DNA of 64,000 bases from Paulownia fortunei (taxonomy: Eukaryota; Streptophyta; Magnoliopsida; Lamiales; Paulowniaceae). Below the pieces are notes generated by a model that saw only the letters and a program-made list of their open reading frames with translations, was not told the DNA's origin and searched no databases. The stretch lies in NCBI GenBank assembly GCA_019321725.1, contig CM033116.1, positions 3,158,642 through 3,222,641 of the forward strand. Reading direction: 5' to 3'. Below are positions 40,291-53,400 of the stretch, piece after piece. A program made the position numbers and the translations under genes. Within the stretch, counting starts at the first letter, position 1; each line of letters begins with the position of its first letter.

Positions 40291-42560
40291 TATTTGCAAA
40301 GCTTTGGAATTAAAATAAGTTGATTGTTGGCATAATTGGAATGATCGGGTGTGGATATATATATATGGACTTGGTGAAGTTTTTATGTTCTTTTAGTACC
40401 ATTTTTTAAGTAATTTCGAGGAAGTATCAGTTCGGATCTCTATTTTAATTTGATATTTTATATCATATTTATCGTCATAAATACATAAAATATTTTTAAG
40501 TATAAGTTTAATTTGAATTATTACACTTAACTGACATCATAATACACGTTAAAAGTATAAAATATTTTTAAATATAAATTTAATTTGAGTTATATACACA
40601 TGATGTTCACCCATGAAGTGAAATACTAATAAAACACTGTATTAAAATCTAAAATATGGAGTGAGACATGAGAAAGTTGCAAAATTGAAAAGCAATTTGC
40701 TACCATTGCTATCAAACAATGGTTAGAACAGACAAGTGTTGACTTGTCTCATAATGTAAAAGGAAAGGAAAAAAAATGTGAAAATAAGACTAGGACGAAT
40801 TTCTAGACTTTTAGACCATAATTTTCTTGGCATTGATTTGAATAGCAAGTTGATGCATAACGCTATTTGGTTTTCTGTCCCAACGCCTTACGAGTTGACC
40901 AAGAAAACGTAGGAAGAAGATTAAATGCATCTCATTATCTCCAAAATAATATTGTCCAGCCACGGACAACAGACATTTTTCTTGACATGTTTACATAATA
41001 TTCCATATATGATTGAAAAAAAAAAAATTGGATACTATTATTGTTAAATCAGATATTTGATATTCTGTACTTTTGAAGAATTTGCATAAATTCGCATATT
41101 ATATTTGAAATTCCGAAATAACGTATACATCATCAATATTGTAATGCACCGATTGAGAAAGGTACACCACAAGTATTTTTCTACAGTTTTTGCTCTCCTT
41201 CTTCAGTTGGATTATCTGTACAAGACACCGGCGTGACCCGACGTAAGAATTTTGACGCTCAAGTCAGTGACTATTCTCTTTGAGATGATGAAAAGCAAAG
41301 AAACATATATATATTTCAAATATAAAAAATTTAACATATAATATGTCATGCATTCCTTTATTTATAGATGCTAAATAAGGGTAAAAAAGAAATTTCAAAC
41401 ATCAATTTGTTGTAACGGATTATTGTACCCGTATCCATATTTTCTGATTTACCCTTTAAAAGATTCTCTATCACTTTTTAACCATAACCGTTTTATTTTA
41501 ATTTTCCACGTGAACCTGCCCGACCTGGAGGTCGGTAAACTTCCCATTGCTAGATACAAAACGCTTAACATGTCATTCCACTCTTAGGACCCGCGTGCTA
41601 AGCTAACATATTTATTCACCCAACTTTCACATCATAGATTAGAGTTCTGTCCATCTATACTTTAAACATTTTATCCCAACCTGACTTGTTTCACATTAAC
41701 TCATTCCTAATAGTCTGAGTTATTTCAACTCCACCATATCCTACACCACATTAACTTCTTACCCATGATCCGAGTTACGCAAGTCCGTCTCGACTTATAC
41801 CAGCTACACAACTCCGTCCCAACCTATATCACATTAGCTACGCAAGTTCATCTCGACCTATATCATATCAGTTACGTAGGTTCTTCCCGACCTATACCAG
41901 TTATACAGGTTCATCCCGACATATACTATATCAAATATATATACAGTCGACATGGGTGTGTCCAATGTTATTATTCTAAATGATTGTAAAAAAAAAAAAA
42001 AGATTAAATAAATCAAAATTTTAATAAATTATAAAATTGTTTCATTTGCTTGTGATTATATAGAATAATTGTGTGGAACAAGATTGAGACAGGAAAGAGA
42101 GGAGTTGTGAATTAGGAACCAAGAGAGAGAGTTGTGCACATAGACACAAAGATTATGGAGACCTACCTATATAGCGTCAATTAATAGAATGTTATGTAAA
42201 TGAGTGAAATGTAAAAGTAAAATGATCATTGTTATGTATATCTTGATCCCATTATTTTCAATTAATCAAATTGATTGCAAGCACTGGATTTGCTCAACTC
42301 AGGGTTCGGGTCAGAAATGTTAAAATATAGCTAAAAAAGTTTCAACCCATATATGCATTTATCTAAAACCAGTGAACAGCTTGTTCTGAAACGTCTAAAG
42401 AATAAGGGGACTTGAGAATTTGAACAAATTAAAAAAAAAAATGGGTTATCCGAATTATAATAGGATTTTACCCCAAAAAGATTTCAGGGTCGGATCCACA
42501 GCCGAACCAACTCCATTTATAGGCTCCGTGCTCCGAGAGGAAAAACACACACACGAAAAC
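40291..42560. other. Upstream region of RLP copy 3 and spacer to the E2 gene
   Basis: It contains the TA run near 40354-40365 and a copy of the RLP-upstream signature at 40795-40965 (aagttgatgcataacgctat, tgtcccaacgccttacgagt, aagattaaatgcatctca). A CCGGCG-containing patch lies at 41225-41260, a degenerate minisatellite at 41773-41932, and 42165-42280 resembles 26820-26960. No gene was found. Confidence 0.5.
41773..41932. repeat. Degenerate minisatellite with alternating 29/34-base units
   Basis: Five imperfect units start at 41773, 41802, 41836, 41870 and 41899, each of the form ag(t/c)ta(c/t)(g/a)(c/t)a(a/g), then gttc, then tc(c/t)cgacctata. Unit lengths are 29, 34, 34, 29 and about 34; the longer ones carry an extra catatc or cacatt. 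More diverged copies may extend to the left to about 41640. Confidence 0.65.
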
Positions 42561-42563
42561 TAG

Positions 42564-42568
42564 CCGTT
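42564..42568 (-). promoter_or_regulatory. AACGG core upstream of the E2 gene
   Basis: The complement reads TTAACGGCTA, which contains the AACGG core of the mitosis-specific activator element with one mismatch in its 5' flank. This is suggestive because UBC19/20-type E2 genes are linked to the cell cycle. It is a short motif and could be chance. Confidence 0.25.
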
Positions 42569-42638
42569 AAGATCCAAAAACAGCATTGCGCCGTCCATAT
42601 AACGTTCGGAAAAAAATTTGAAACACAACACACCCTTT

Positions 42639-42643
42639 TATAA
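42639..42643 (+). promoter_or_regulatory. Probable TATA box of the E2 gene
   Basis: TATAA in a C/T-rich context lies about 220 bases before the ATG and is followed by a CT-rich leader. Confidence 0.4.
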
Positions 42644-42682
42644 CTCATCTGCTGTTGGCCTCTATTCCGGTCTACACCCTTT

Positions 42683-42686
<4 letters not shown>

Positions 42687-42713
<27 letters not shown>
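42687..42713 (+). repeat. (TC)n run in the E2 gene leader
   Basis: A pure TC dinucleotide tract of about 27 bases, continuing as degenerate CT-rich sequence to about 42735. Such tracts are common in plant 5' UTRs. Confidence 0.9.
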
Positions 42714-42860
42714 AAATTCTCCTTCTCTCTAATTCTTTTCTGAGAAGACATAATCAATTATTGAGCACAATCTTGCAATTATTGAAAGCAGTATTTCTCA
42801 TTCTCTTGAAATCAGTTTCTTGAAATAAAAAGAAGGGGAAAAGGAGACAAAGAATAAGAG

Positions 42861-44534
42861 ATGGCGACAGTGAGCAACGCCCACCACCAAGATAACAACC
42901 CAAACACCAACACCAACACCAACGCCCCCGCCACCACGGCACCGGTGACGTCTGCTAAGCAGACTGTGCCCACTGCGAAAACCGTTGATACACAGTCTGT
43001 TCTGAAAAGGTATATGTTTTTCCCTGAATTTAGTTTCTTTACGGCCGTGTTTGATTTTCTTGATTTATGGGTTTGATGACATTTTTTGATGTACTGTTAT
43101 TGGGGCTTCTGAAAAGGATATGGTTATAAGGTTTAAACAATGTAGTCTTTGGTGTTTCTTGCTCTATATGGTTATTTTCTTGTTTTGGGATCTTATGGAA
43201 TGTTTTTTTTTTTTTGTATATTAAGATATACATTATTTTTTTCGTTTCATTTTTGTCTGTCTTGGGTATTGAGTATGTTGGATTTGTGTGTATGACGGAG
43301 TCCTATATTTTCTGTGATTAGCTGGTTAAGAAATTTTATTTTGGATTTAAGTAAGCGTTTATTCAACTAATTTAGCTTTTAGTATCTGTTTCGAACCCTT
43401 TCTGATTTCCCTTTAAGTATTTGACTTTGATGACTTGGGATTGTTCTTGCTCATTGATTAGTCTTATTTTCTTTGTTTCCAGTTGGGCAAATGTTGATTT
43501 TATTGCTTGAAATTGTACTTGCTGCAGTTTGTTCATCCTGTCTTAGTTTCATTTTAGGAATTGTGTCCTATATTTTTATATTTCAACTCTGATTTTTGTG
43601 ATGTAATGGTTACCTGATTCAATAAACAGGTTGCAGTCCGAGCTAATGGCCCTAATGGTGAGAACTATGAATCCATACTCAATTTCCTCTCCATCCAAAC
43701 TTTGTTTCTCATCAATTAAGCTTCTGTTTGAGCCCATTGAGGAATTTTCAGTTAGCTGATTAATATTTTCTTGCAATTTGCTTTCCGTAAAATTTTTAGA
43801 TGAGTGGTGATGCTGGAATATCAGCCTTCCCTGAGGAGGACAACATATTCTGCTGGAAAGGAACAATCACTGGCAGCAAAGATACAGTCTTTGAAGGAAC
43901 TGAATACAAGTTATCCCTTTCCTTTCCCTCTGACTATCCTTTTAAGCCTCCTAAGGTTAAATTCGAGACTGGTTGCTTCCATCCCAATGTTGATGTGTAT
44001 GGCAACATATGCTTGGACATATTACAGGTTAGTTGCTAATGAACTTTGCCTTTTTCCATTTTCCTGCTTGCATAGCTTACTCTTCTACCTTATTGATGTA
44101 TCTGACAATTCTTCTCTAATTTTCACAGGATAAGTGGTCATCTGCCTATGATGTGAGGACAATATTGCTGTCAATTCAGAGTTTGCTTGGAGGTAATTCT
44201 TTGTAATTTGTTTTCTTGTTGCCATTTAATCATCCTATCGTGGCTGTGTTTCTTGACTTTATCTCTGGCACTGCTGTTTTTGTAGAGCCAAACACAAGCT
44301 CACCGCTGAACACCCAGGCGGCATCACTTTGGGGCAACCAAGAAGGTATAACTCCTTAACATCTGCTTTCTTCGGTGTCAACGACTGCTTTTGTTTGGTG
44401 TCAACAACCCAAATTGTCGAACATCTAAAAGTCTTTTTCTGAAGAATTGCCATATGAATTTTACCTGAAAGTAGTTTTTCTCAACTGCAGAGTATAGGAA
44501 GATGGTGGTGAAACTATACAAGCCAATTGCATAA
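42861..44534 (+). CDS. UBC19: Ubiquitin-conjugating enzyme E2, UBC19/UBC20 (UBE2C) type
   Basis: Six exons: 42861-43009, 43630-43657, 43800-44027, 44129-44192, 44286-44345, 44491-44534, giving 190 aa. A low-complexity N-terminal extension (Asn/Thr/Ala-rich, residues 1-45) precedes the UBC core, which begins near SVLKRLQSELMALM. The core contains the GTITGSKDTVFEGTEYKLSL strand, YPFKPPKVKFET, and the HPNVDVYGNICLDIL active-site loop with catalytic Cys130, followed by DKWSSAYDVRTILLSIQSLL and a C-terminal helix ending KLYKPIA. This matches the E2 class that works with the anaphase-promoting complex (human UBE2C, Arabidopsis UBC19/20), where the N-terminal extension helps regulate APC/C-dependent chain formation. 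It therefore probably acts in cyclin turnover in nucleus and cytoplasm. UBC19 and UBC20 cannot be told apart here. All splice junctions are GT..AG and phase-compatible. It converges with the THUMP gene, 447 bases apart. Confidence 0.95.
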
Positions 44535-44981
44535 AGATATTAGCTCCGGAATTGGTTAAATGCAGCTGTACTATCTTCAAAGTGGGTACATAGGTTGAAA
44601 TTCATTGTTTGCGCATGTTCACTATATTCTTTTGTTGTTTAAGAGAAAAATACTCCTTCTGATGAGAGAAAAATAATACTTCGATCAGGACATTTATACT
44701 GAAAATTTTTTATGGTTTCTCCAGTAAAGTCTCAGGCTCAGAAATTTTTCGTTTTTGTCTTGAAGTTTTGGCTTCAAAACGTTGGTTTTGTTATTTTTCT
44801 AATCCAATGGAGAAGCTTGGATGGAAATGAAATTTATTGAATGCCAAAACTAGGATTTATCATAAGTCAGTCTACTCAAATGCAGCATCATTTAGATTTT
44901 GTAATACATCCAAAGAAAAAGAAAGGTAAGTGCTTCAGAAACCAGTACATCCAAAATTTTCGCAAGTCCAACAAGCCAAAT
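44535..44981. other. Convergent 3' region of the E2 and THUMP genes
   Basis: This 447-base stretch holds the 3' UTRs of both genes. AATAATA-like and AATAAA-like AT-rich motifs are present, but no polyadenylation site can be fixed by eye. Overlapping antisense 3' ends are possible. Confidence 0.5.
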
Positions 44982-47900
44982 TTACTGCTTTGATGAGCTG
45001 AGCTGCCTCAAATTGTACTTGGCCAAATCCTTGTACTTCTCCACAACTCCAATCAAGCAAACAGTCTGAAAAGGAAGTGTATCAATCAATATATGTAGAA
45101 AAAGGAAGATATTTATATTTAACTCAAACAAGTGCATTATGATTAATTTCCCATCCCAAGATGCCACCGCCACCAAATTACTGATCATCCAACCCAACCC
45201 TTCCATAATTGTGGTTTTAATTTCCTGGTTCAATTTTGAACTGAGGAATTTGCTAATAGAAATACTTAGGTTTCTTGACCTGAAGATCTCCATCTTCTCA
45301 CTTCACCTGCAGCCACTCCAAGAAGTTCAGTATAATTGGGTGACACTGGTTGAATATCAGAAGCAATGTGCTGAACATTGGTTGGAATTCGGTAGAGATG
45401 AGAAGAAGGGGGTTCATAGCAAAGTGTTATGGGAGGCCACGGGGGCCTGGCTATTTTTTTCTTTTTGGTACCAAAGCATATGTGTGTCGCTTACTGTATG
45501 CTCGCATTTACACGTCAATAAATTTAAGGTTTAGTTCACATAGTATCTCGTATTTCAGATAGATGAAAGTCTCGCACAATGACCATATGATTCACTCGCA
45601 ATGAATGTTAACTGATTGCATCTTACTAAACAATATCCACAAATACAGGGAATGAACAATGATTACTAAGAGATGAATGATGGTTTATTTTTCATTAGTC
45701 TGTTATTTGCAATGGATGCATTACTGATATGCCAAAATGTCAAACCAAATAATACTCCAAATTCCACAGATGCAGTGGCTCAAACAAAAGAAATTCAGTC
45801 ATATAGAGACATGAATCTATGCTCGAATTTAATAAAAACCTGTTTCTCTTACCTTGACAATTTGGACCACTATATTTATATCAGGGTTGGCCAGATTGAC
45901 TTTGTGCAAAGATGGGACAGATTTGGCGACTGCATCAATAACTTTTGTTCGATCAACGCCAGTATTTGCACGAGCATCATACAACACTGCAAACTGAAAT
46001 GAAATAATGATCAAAAGTGAGATTTGTTGTCTCTTTCTAATTATTGTGTAAGAGATTTGCTTTATCACATACTAATACCCAGCTCAAATAACATCAACAT
46101 TAAAGAGATTAATGATCAAGATAGCGCATCATCCATCTTCAAATGCTCTCTCTCATTCTCTGTTTCTTTCTTCAACTCTCTTTTTGGTGATGGATTCAAA
46201 ATCTTATTAAAGAAAATGGGGAAAACTACCCATACGGGATTACAAAGATGTCTAAAATCCATCCAAACTTCAGTAGTGTAAGTTGGGGATGGATAGGGAC
46301 TCCGAAGCTCCATGCATCATCCGCCTTAAAAAAGTTAAGGACAACAAAAGACACAGTGATCTTGCAGATCCATATATGATTCATATCCACATAATATGGT
46401 GCAAAACCTTAAGAAAAGAAGTCCTTATCTAGAACTGGTAATAGTTTATAATTGTTCTGCCTAATCAGAATCACTTCTAACAGATCACTGGGCTTAAAAA
46501 GAAAAGTAATCAATCTGGTAAATTAAGTTTGTAACAGATCAGGTCGAACCACTATCACTGTGAAGTTAATTTACAGACACGTAACCCTCTTAATAAGAAA
46601 TTGTGTTCCTATTTATTCTTTTGAATGTTAAGGAATGAAAAAAAAAAAAAAAAAATAGTTATAAAAAAGTAACAATATATTTACCTTACGTGGGATCTGA
46701 GTGTCTACAGGAAAATGCTTGTCAATGACAGGTTTGATCGCTCGTTTGATCTCCTCCTCTGATGTGTAGCATGTTACTTCAACTGGAAGCACTCTTAACA
46801 GAAACCTGGTGAAACAATCACGCTTTCAGCCCGCTGATAGCAATTGTTGGACATATTTTAAGCCTCTTCAGAACCATTCTATTGAGAGAAAAACTGGGAA
46901 AAATAACAAATCAAGAATGAACCTTGATACGTGCTTCTTGGTTGAAGCAAGAGAAGTCATCATGTGTTGGACAATGTCTTTTGGGCTCGGATCTCCATCT
47001 CTCTTGCGCATTTGAATAAAGACAACTCCATTACAACCTGTGTCAAGTTTACTGAAACGCCTCTGCTTAAGCAAAGAGAGAAACGTATTACCAAGACAGC
47101 AATAATATACATGTCCATGAGGGGAGAACACAACAGCAGATTTCAAGTTTCAAAGTCATTAAAGGTTAATTTAAGTAATCAAAGCACATTAAAGAAAAAT
47201 GTTGGATGCTAGCACTCATTGACTTCCTTGCTCCAGTTACCAAAAAATTATATATGTTTCATGAATGCAGAGATGTAGAGATTTTAATATTGTTAAATAA
47301 ACATAAAAAAATTACTAGAAGAGCATTGTCACATATCAGCAGTCAATAGTAAGATTTCTACGAAAAGATTTTCCAGTTAAGAGATATGTATCAATACTGT
47401 ACAAGATATTCAATTACCATTATAAAAGAAGGAAAGCATAATTTTGTGAAAGAGGAGACAAACCCAACAGATATTTTTGAACTCACCTTGCTCCTATCTC
47501 CCAATTCTGCTAGCTCGGCTTCAATTAGCTTATCAACAGATTTATCCTCTACCTTTTTAGACAAGTTTCCACAATTCGGTGCATCTGCTTCCATGCATTG
47601 TCTCTTTACTGGTGGCTCCACAACTTCAGCTTCTTGGTTGTCATGATTCTCAGGTTTCTCTTTCTTTTCTTGTGTTTGCTTCCCAAGAGATATGCCATCC
47701 TTAATTTCAAGTCCTGAATTATCACTTCCATCATCACCTGTTGCAATAACATTTTTGTTTTCGTCCTCCCTTGTCTGTACATCATGGTTATCCTTTGCAT
47801 CATCATGATTGGCATCTTCATCATCATCATCATTGCCGCTGCTGGAAGAATCAGAGTTTGCGAACTTGGTTATTTTGTTCACGGGTTTCTTGGATAGTTC

Positions 47901-49302
47901 TGCCTGTTCAACTTTTGACAATGTACCCTCCACAAGCTCTTCGTAAAACTGTCTTACGGAACAAATATATTAAAAACTAACTCTGACTTCACTTCATTCA
48001 AGCTCCAAAGAAAAGAAAAGAAGAAAAAGAATCAACAAACAATGCATTCAGTAGTGCCTGAATTATATCCCTTCAAATTATGATATTGATCTGCCATAAT
48101 TTGAAGCTCAAAAGTAGCATGATCATAATTAAAAGTTTATTAATCAATGATACGAATTTTAAACATTTAACTCAGTGTTGCACGAATCCAAGCTATACTA
48201 ATTTAGAGTGTATTCATAATGTGAAGCTCAGGGTAATATAATCAGAGGTAAAATGAGACTGCATGGATGGCGAGAACTTCGGGTTTCATAAAGCAAACAT
48301 CTACGTTCTCTTCGTCCTTTTCTTCCAAAGTGATGATCAAGCAAATAGCATTTTCATCCCAATTTTAACTTGCAATTCTAACATCCCTCCAATTTACTCA
48401 ACATTTCCTGCTTTACAATTCAGTGCATATGATTTGGGCCTATGACAATAAAGTCCTGAATTTAAGAGTGTTCTCCAACATGACATGTGAGTGCACAGAT
48501 AACTAAAAATTACACATGGTGAATTACAGCGACATCAAACCAAAAAAAAGAACCAAAAAAAAAGAAAACTCCTGCACCCAGATCAAACTGGCAACTAACG
48601 AAAATTAAGGACATAAGACTTTATGATCAACCTACAAACTTACAAAGTGAATGCATATGCAATTTTACCCCAAAAAAAATAAAAAATACAGAGCCCATTA
48701 CAAAGAATTATCAACCACCTGACAGAAAACTAACCATATAATAAAATGACTAGTTCTAAACATTTCACTTTATCAGTAATTAAAAAGAGGGGGAAAAAAA
48801 CAAAAGGGAAACAACAGACCTAAATCTCTTAATTCGCAAACGGAGGAATTACGAAGGCCCAGAAAGTTCATTAACAAGGACCCAACCAAAGGTTCAATCT
48901 TTATAAAGAGACCATTTTTCCCATTTCTTCTTCAGTCTATTTTTAGATGGAAAAATATGTACGTACAGAGTCAATAACATTGATGGCTTCATGTGAAGCT
49001 TGGCGTTCCCTCCCACCATCACACGTTATAAAGAAACCCTCAACCCCTGGACGTAAAGGGTAACCACCTTTTTTAACTGGCTTCTGAAAAAATCAACCAA
49101 AAATACACGGGAAAAAGCAAGAAACAGTTAGCTGCAATTCTTCAAATATGAGAAAAAACATATATATATATATATATAATATAATATAGTTAGAGAGAGA
49201 GCGAGAGACTGAGAGACGGATTACATTGTAGGGAAGGTAATTCTTTCTTTTCTTGTTATTCTTGTTGGAGTTGCTTGGCTTGGATTTGTTCTCAGTCGCC
49301 AT
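44982..49302 (-). CDS. THUMP domain-containing protein 1 homologue (Tan1 family)
   Basis: Seven exons read on the minus strand: 49302-49225, 49083-48967, 47948-47487, 47062-46923, 46805-46685, 45993-45853, 45065-44982, giving 380 aa in one frame. A basic, Lys/Asn-rich N-terminus (KKRKNYLPYN) is followed by GGYPLRPGVEGFFITCDGGRE, a conserved block of the family. An acidic Ser/Asp-rich disordered linker spans about 85-190, then the THUMP domain about 225-365 (TGCNGVVFIQMRKRD, ...RFLLRVLPVEVTCYTS, ...FAVLYDARANTG, INIVVQIVKTVCLIGVV). Yeast Tan1 and human THUMPD1 bind tRNA and assist the Kre33/NAT10 acetyltransferase in making N4-acetylcytidine in tRNA-Ser and tRNA-Leu; the same role is inferred here. 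The linker is encoded mostly by one 462-base exon. The intron between exons 2 and 3 is 1.0 kb and holds nothing recognised. Confidence 0.9.
49165..49215. repeat. TA run and GA-rich tract in THUMP intron 1
   Basis: A TA dinucleotide run followed by gagagagagcgagagactgaga lies just inside intron 1, close to the donor at 49224. Confidence 0.6.
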
Positions 49303-50045
49303 TGAAAGACTGCAGAAGAAGAGCGCAGAGAAACGTTGAGGTTTATCATGGGATTGGGCTACTTTCGGTCTTTTGGGTTGGTTAATTCCATGGTGCTAAA
49401 GCCCAATGGGCCACTTTGCCCTTTCCTATGATATTAAAATAAATAAAATTCTGTTTTGTTAAACGATGCTACTTTTTCTTTCCTAATATTGTTTGTTCGA
49501 CCTCTTAAATTAGAATTTATAACATTTTTTTTTCTAAATTGAGTTGTCAATACTAGAAAATATTGTTATATTATGAAATATATATTATTTTTTTTTAATA
49601 TTAAGCTGCCCATATAACAAAATATCAATATGATAGTCTCTAGATCCATTTGATAATAAAAAACTTAAATCATTCATTACTATTAACTATTACATTCTTG
49701 TGTGTTGCGTTGCCATTTTAGTCTAATTAGGTGTAAATTTAAACTAATACACTCTGATTTTTTAAAATTGTTTATAAAGAATAATTATAATAATCTTTTA
49801 AATTCACTGGTCAATATTGTTAGTACTGTGTTTTCTTAATACAAAAATTATGCAATTAACAATTTTACAAGAAGAACGACCACATGATTTTATTTATTAG
49901 GTGAAATAGTTTGTTCCAAGCATGTGAACTAAATTATTTAAAGTCACTAATCAGATCACAATAGTTGCAGTAAGTATTTGGAAAAAATAAATAAAATAAA
50001 ATGTTGATATTGAATGTTGAATTCTAAATAAAAGAAAAGATAAAT
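49303..50045. other. Divergent intergenic region, THUMP / 50.4 kb gene
   Basis: The bidirectional spacer is AT-rich after about 49430. No gene was found. The stretch from about 50050 onward is the part copied at 27010-27490. Confidence 0.5.
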
Positions 50046-50445
50046 TAAAAATTTATGCATTATTTGAAATAAGAAAAGTATATTTTTTGGTACACGAAAA
50101 ATATATTTATTCATTAAGTGTTTTTTTCGTTCTAAATTTTAAGGTTAACATAATAATAGAAGAAAAAAGTATAAAAAAAGGGAGAGACTTATATTCGGAG
50201 CTCCAACCTGTTTTTCTTTAGTAAATTCGGATCCTTGACCTTCGCCCCGTCCACAAAAGCGCAAACCCACTGGAGAAGCCCGCGCCGCAGAATTCCGGGC
50301 TGCTCCCTTTTTCACACACAATACACACACACAGTCTCCCTCGTCTCCTCCGTAGTTCAACGATCAAGAGTTTGATTCTTTTTACAATTCTGGTTATTTT
50401 GGAGGGAAAGAAACCCGAACCCAGAATAGTTTATAGATTCAGCTA

Positions 50446-53400
50446 ATGGATGAGAAAATCGTACTGGGTAATAACGACATAGATGATGTCCGCTGGCTCT
50501 GTTCCTTAACCGAGTCTGAACTTGTAAGTTTAGTTTTTTGCGTTCAAATTTCTCGATTCGTTACTTCCAAAAATCGTTTCTTGCGAGAATTTCGTTGTCT
50601 AAATATATGTAATGTGAGTGGTGTTATTTTTGTTCGTTAGGATTTGTTGATGGGCTTAAAGCATATGGTGAACATGCGCGCGAAGAAGATCGGCCATGAA
50701 GCTTTGGCAAAGAAATTCGACTTGCGAATGCTTCGAGCGCTCAGTAAGTTGTTCAATTTAACCTGTTTGATATTCCCCTTTTCTTGCATTCCAGAAATAT
50801 GATATTTTTTGGTTTATTTTTCATGTTTATTTTTGTTCAATTTATTGCTGCATATTTCTTTTGTTTATTAAGTGTGGTGTATTGAATTTAGAATCTTTGG
50901 ACCATGAGGAAAAAAAGATTTGAGTTTTGTTCAACTGTGTTGTTTTTTGAAGTGTAATTTGTTTGGTAGTGTGTTTCATAACCAGTGCTAAAATGCTAGT
51001 GCTTTCAGCCAACAGAAGCAGTAATGTAGTTGGATTTTGGGTACATGGGATAGGACTAATGAATATACTTCCATTTTTTGCTTTTCTGCTATCGGTTCCT
51101 TCGGTCAACTGAAATAGATGTACTTTATAGTGGATGTTCTACTTTGAACTGCTGATTAATGACATTAAATTTAAGGAGTGTAATTTGTTAATGTCATGAA
51201 CTATATATTTCTGATAACAGCATATTTTTAAGAATTTGGGCCCAAATTCTTCATAATGTTTACTAGGAATAATTAATAATTTTCTGCAGTTGGGCAATGG
51301 TCCGCAATCTGCACTAAAAGAATCCTTGGTCATCAGGAAATCGACCAGATATCAGTCCCAATCACCAAGTACACCATAGAGACAAAATAATGTAATTAAC
51401 TAGGGAATTTCAGGAAAAAACCTTGAGGGCCTCGCAGCCTTGGAAAATAGGACCTTGAGAGGTGTGTGGCCCTAAAGAAAAAGTGCTTCTGGTATTTCCA
51501 TGCAAAACAGGGAGCTGCTTTTCCTTCATACAAGGGTCATTTGGTCCCCAAAGCCAAGTTACACCTTCAACACAAAATCAAAGGTTTGCAAAAAGCTGAA
51601 AAACTTGCAAGGTCCGGGTGGCCCGTCCCCGACTTTTGTCTCCATTCAGTAGTAATGGCAGTAGCCCGTCCTTGGACATAGAACTTTGTGCTGCCCTTCC
51701 TTTTTCTTTTCTCTCTTTTTTTGAGGTGATTTTCGGTTTGGTTGCTTTTGGTTTTGGGTCAATTTTAGTGTACCCAATTTGGAGAGGTCAACTTGGGATC
51801 AGTCTAATCAAGTGGTGAGGTCCAATCGACCAAACCAATGAAATTGAAAGTTCTTGCTTCAAAATTGGAAGAATGACTCTTATTGGTGGGTTTCATTGGT
51901 GAGAACGGGAGGTTAATTGCGTGTGTCTTTGATGCAATATCATGGTATTAACAACTTTGTTAGTCACTCTTATTATCATGTGCCATTTCTCGATATCCTT
52001 TTAATTTGATGGGACCAAACCTTGGAGAAGCAGGTTTTGTTGTTCCCTAGATATTAACAATTTGTGCTCGTTGGGATTTATAAGCATGCAAATATGGTTG
52101 GAAGATTTGTTTCCTTGGTAAGTTTGAGAGTGACATTTGGATATATAAATAAATGGGACAGTTTGTATGATTGTAGAAGTAAACAGAATAATACAATTTC
52201 ATATCTGCAGGAAAGCAAGGTTTATCTGATGGAACTTTCAACAATTTTGATTACTTCTGTAATTTACATTGAATGGTTGACATCCATGAATTATGGCTCA
52301 CAACTTTTTCCTAATAAGTATGTGCGTGTATTTGTTATCTATTCTGGGTCAACAAGTACTTTTCCCTTTTTTTAGGTCACAATTTTATTTGTATTTTTTA
52401 TTTTTTAAATCGGTTTTGCTCAGTTATTTTTCTTTTATGCTTTGCAATTTTTGTTATTGTTATGTTCAAAAAACTGCTATTTATATTCAGCAATATTCAC
52501 AGGTTTCATCTTTATGGAACATTTGAAAGGGCAGCTAAAAGACGTACCAGTGACTTCTGGCTTTGAGTGTAACTTATTGAAACAAAATCTCAGTGGTAGT
52601 TTTGGCAATATGACCGTTGAAGATTTATATCCGTATATCTGTTCTGATAAGAGGAAGAGAATCGACATGTAAGTGAATTCTTTAATATTACTTGGCATAA
52701 ATGTCATGTAGAATAATGTTGTATTATATGAGGTGATGAGTGTCTTGATAAATCAATTTTTCAAGGTGCAATTTAAGAGAAATTTAAGCTTTATGGAACT
52801 CTAGTGCCTAATCGATGAATATGTAGGGTTATGGATGTTCAAGCTAATGATCTATGTCGTAGGCCAGGATGTCAGAAATCCTCAGGTCTCTCATTGTAAT
52901 TTCCTCTTGGCTTTCAAGTCTTGTGTTGTAGGTTTCCTGGCGTCCTTAGAAAACAATATCCTTTGTTGTACTCTTCCTTTTGGTAATATATTGTGTCATA
53001 TTCATAGAATGCTTTTGCAATATTCTTTGTCTTACTCTTCCTTTTGGTAATATGTTGAGTTCATTCCAAACATACAAATAATCTGAATAAAGGTGAGTCT
53101 TAAAATCGATTCCTTACCACTTCAAATTCAACTTTAATGGGATTGCTATTAGGGATTGAGCATTCATGAAAAATTAGGAAGTCCTGAAGTAGAACTTTTG
53201 TGGACTCTTAGGTTTTGAGTTAGAAGAGTGTGCTCAAAAGAAAAAAGAAAGTGATTGCCAGTAGGTTCCAGTGACATCCTGTAAATTTTGGCTTCGATTA
53301 TATTCATTGAATGGTGAAAAAAGTACATTTATCTTTCTTATTTATTGTCAAAGAAGAAATTTAGGAAGATGTTAATGGTATGGCTAGATGATTATCAAGA

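Noticed and set aside
51466..51681. 71-codon frame inside intron 2 of the 50.4 kb gene
   Set aside because: No recognisable domain and a start of non-ATG type; consistent with chance or an old insertion.
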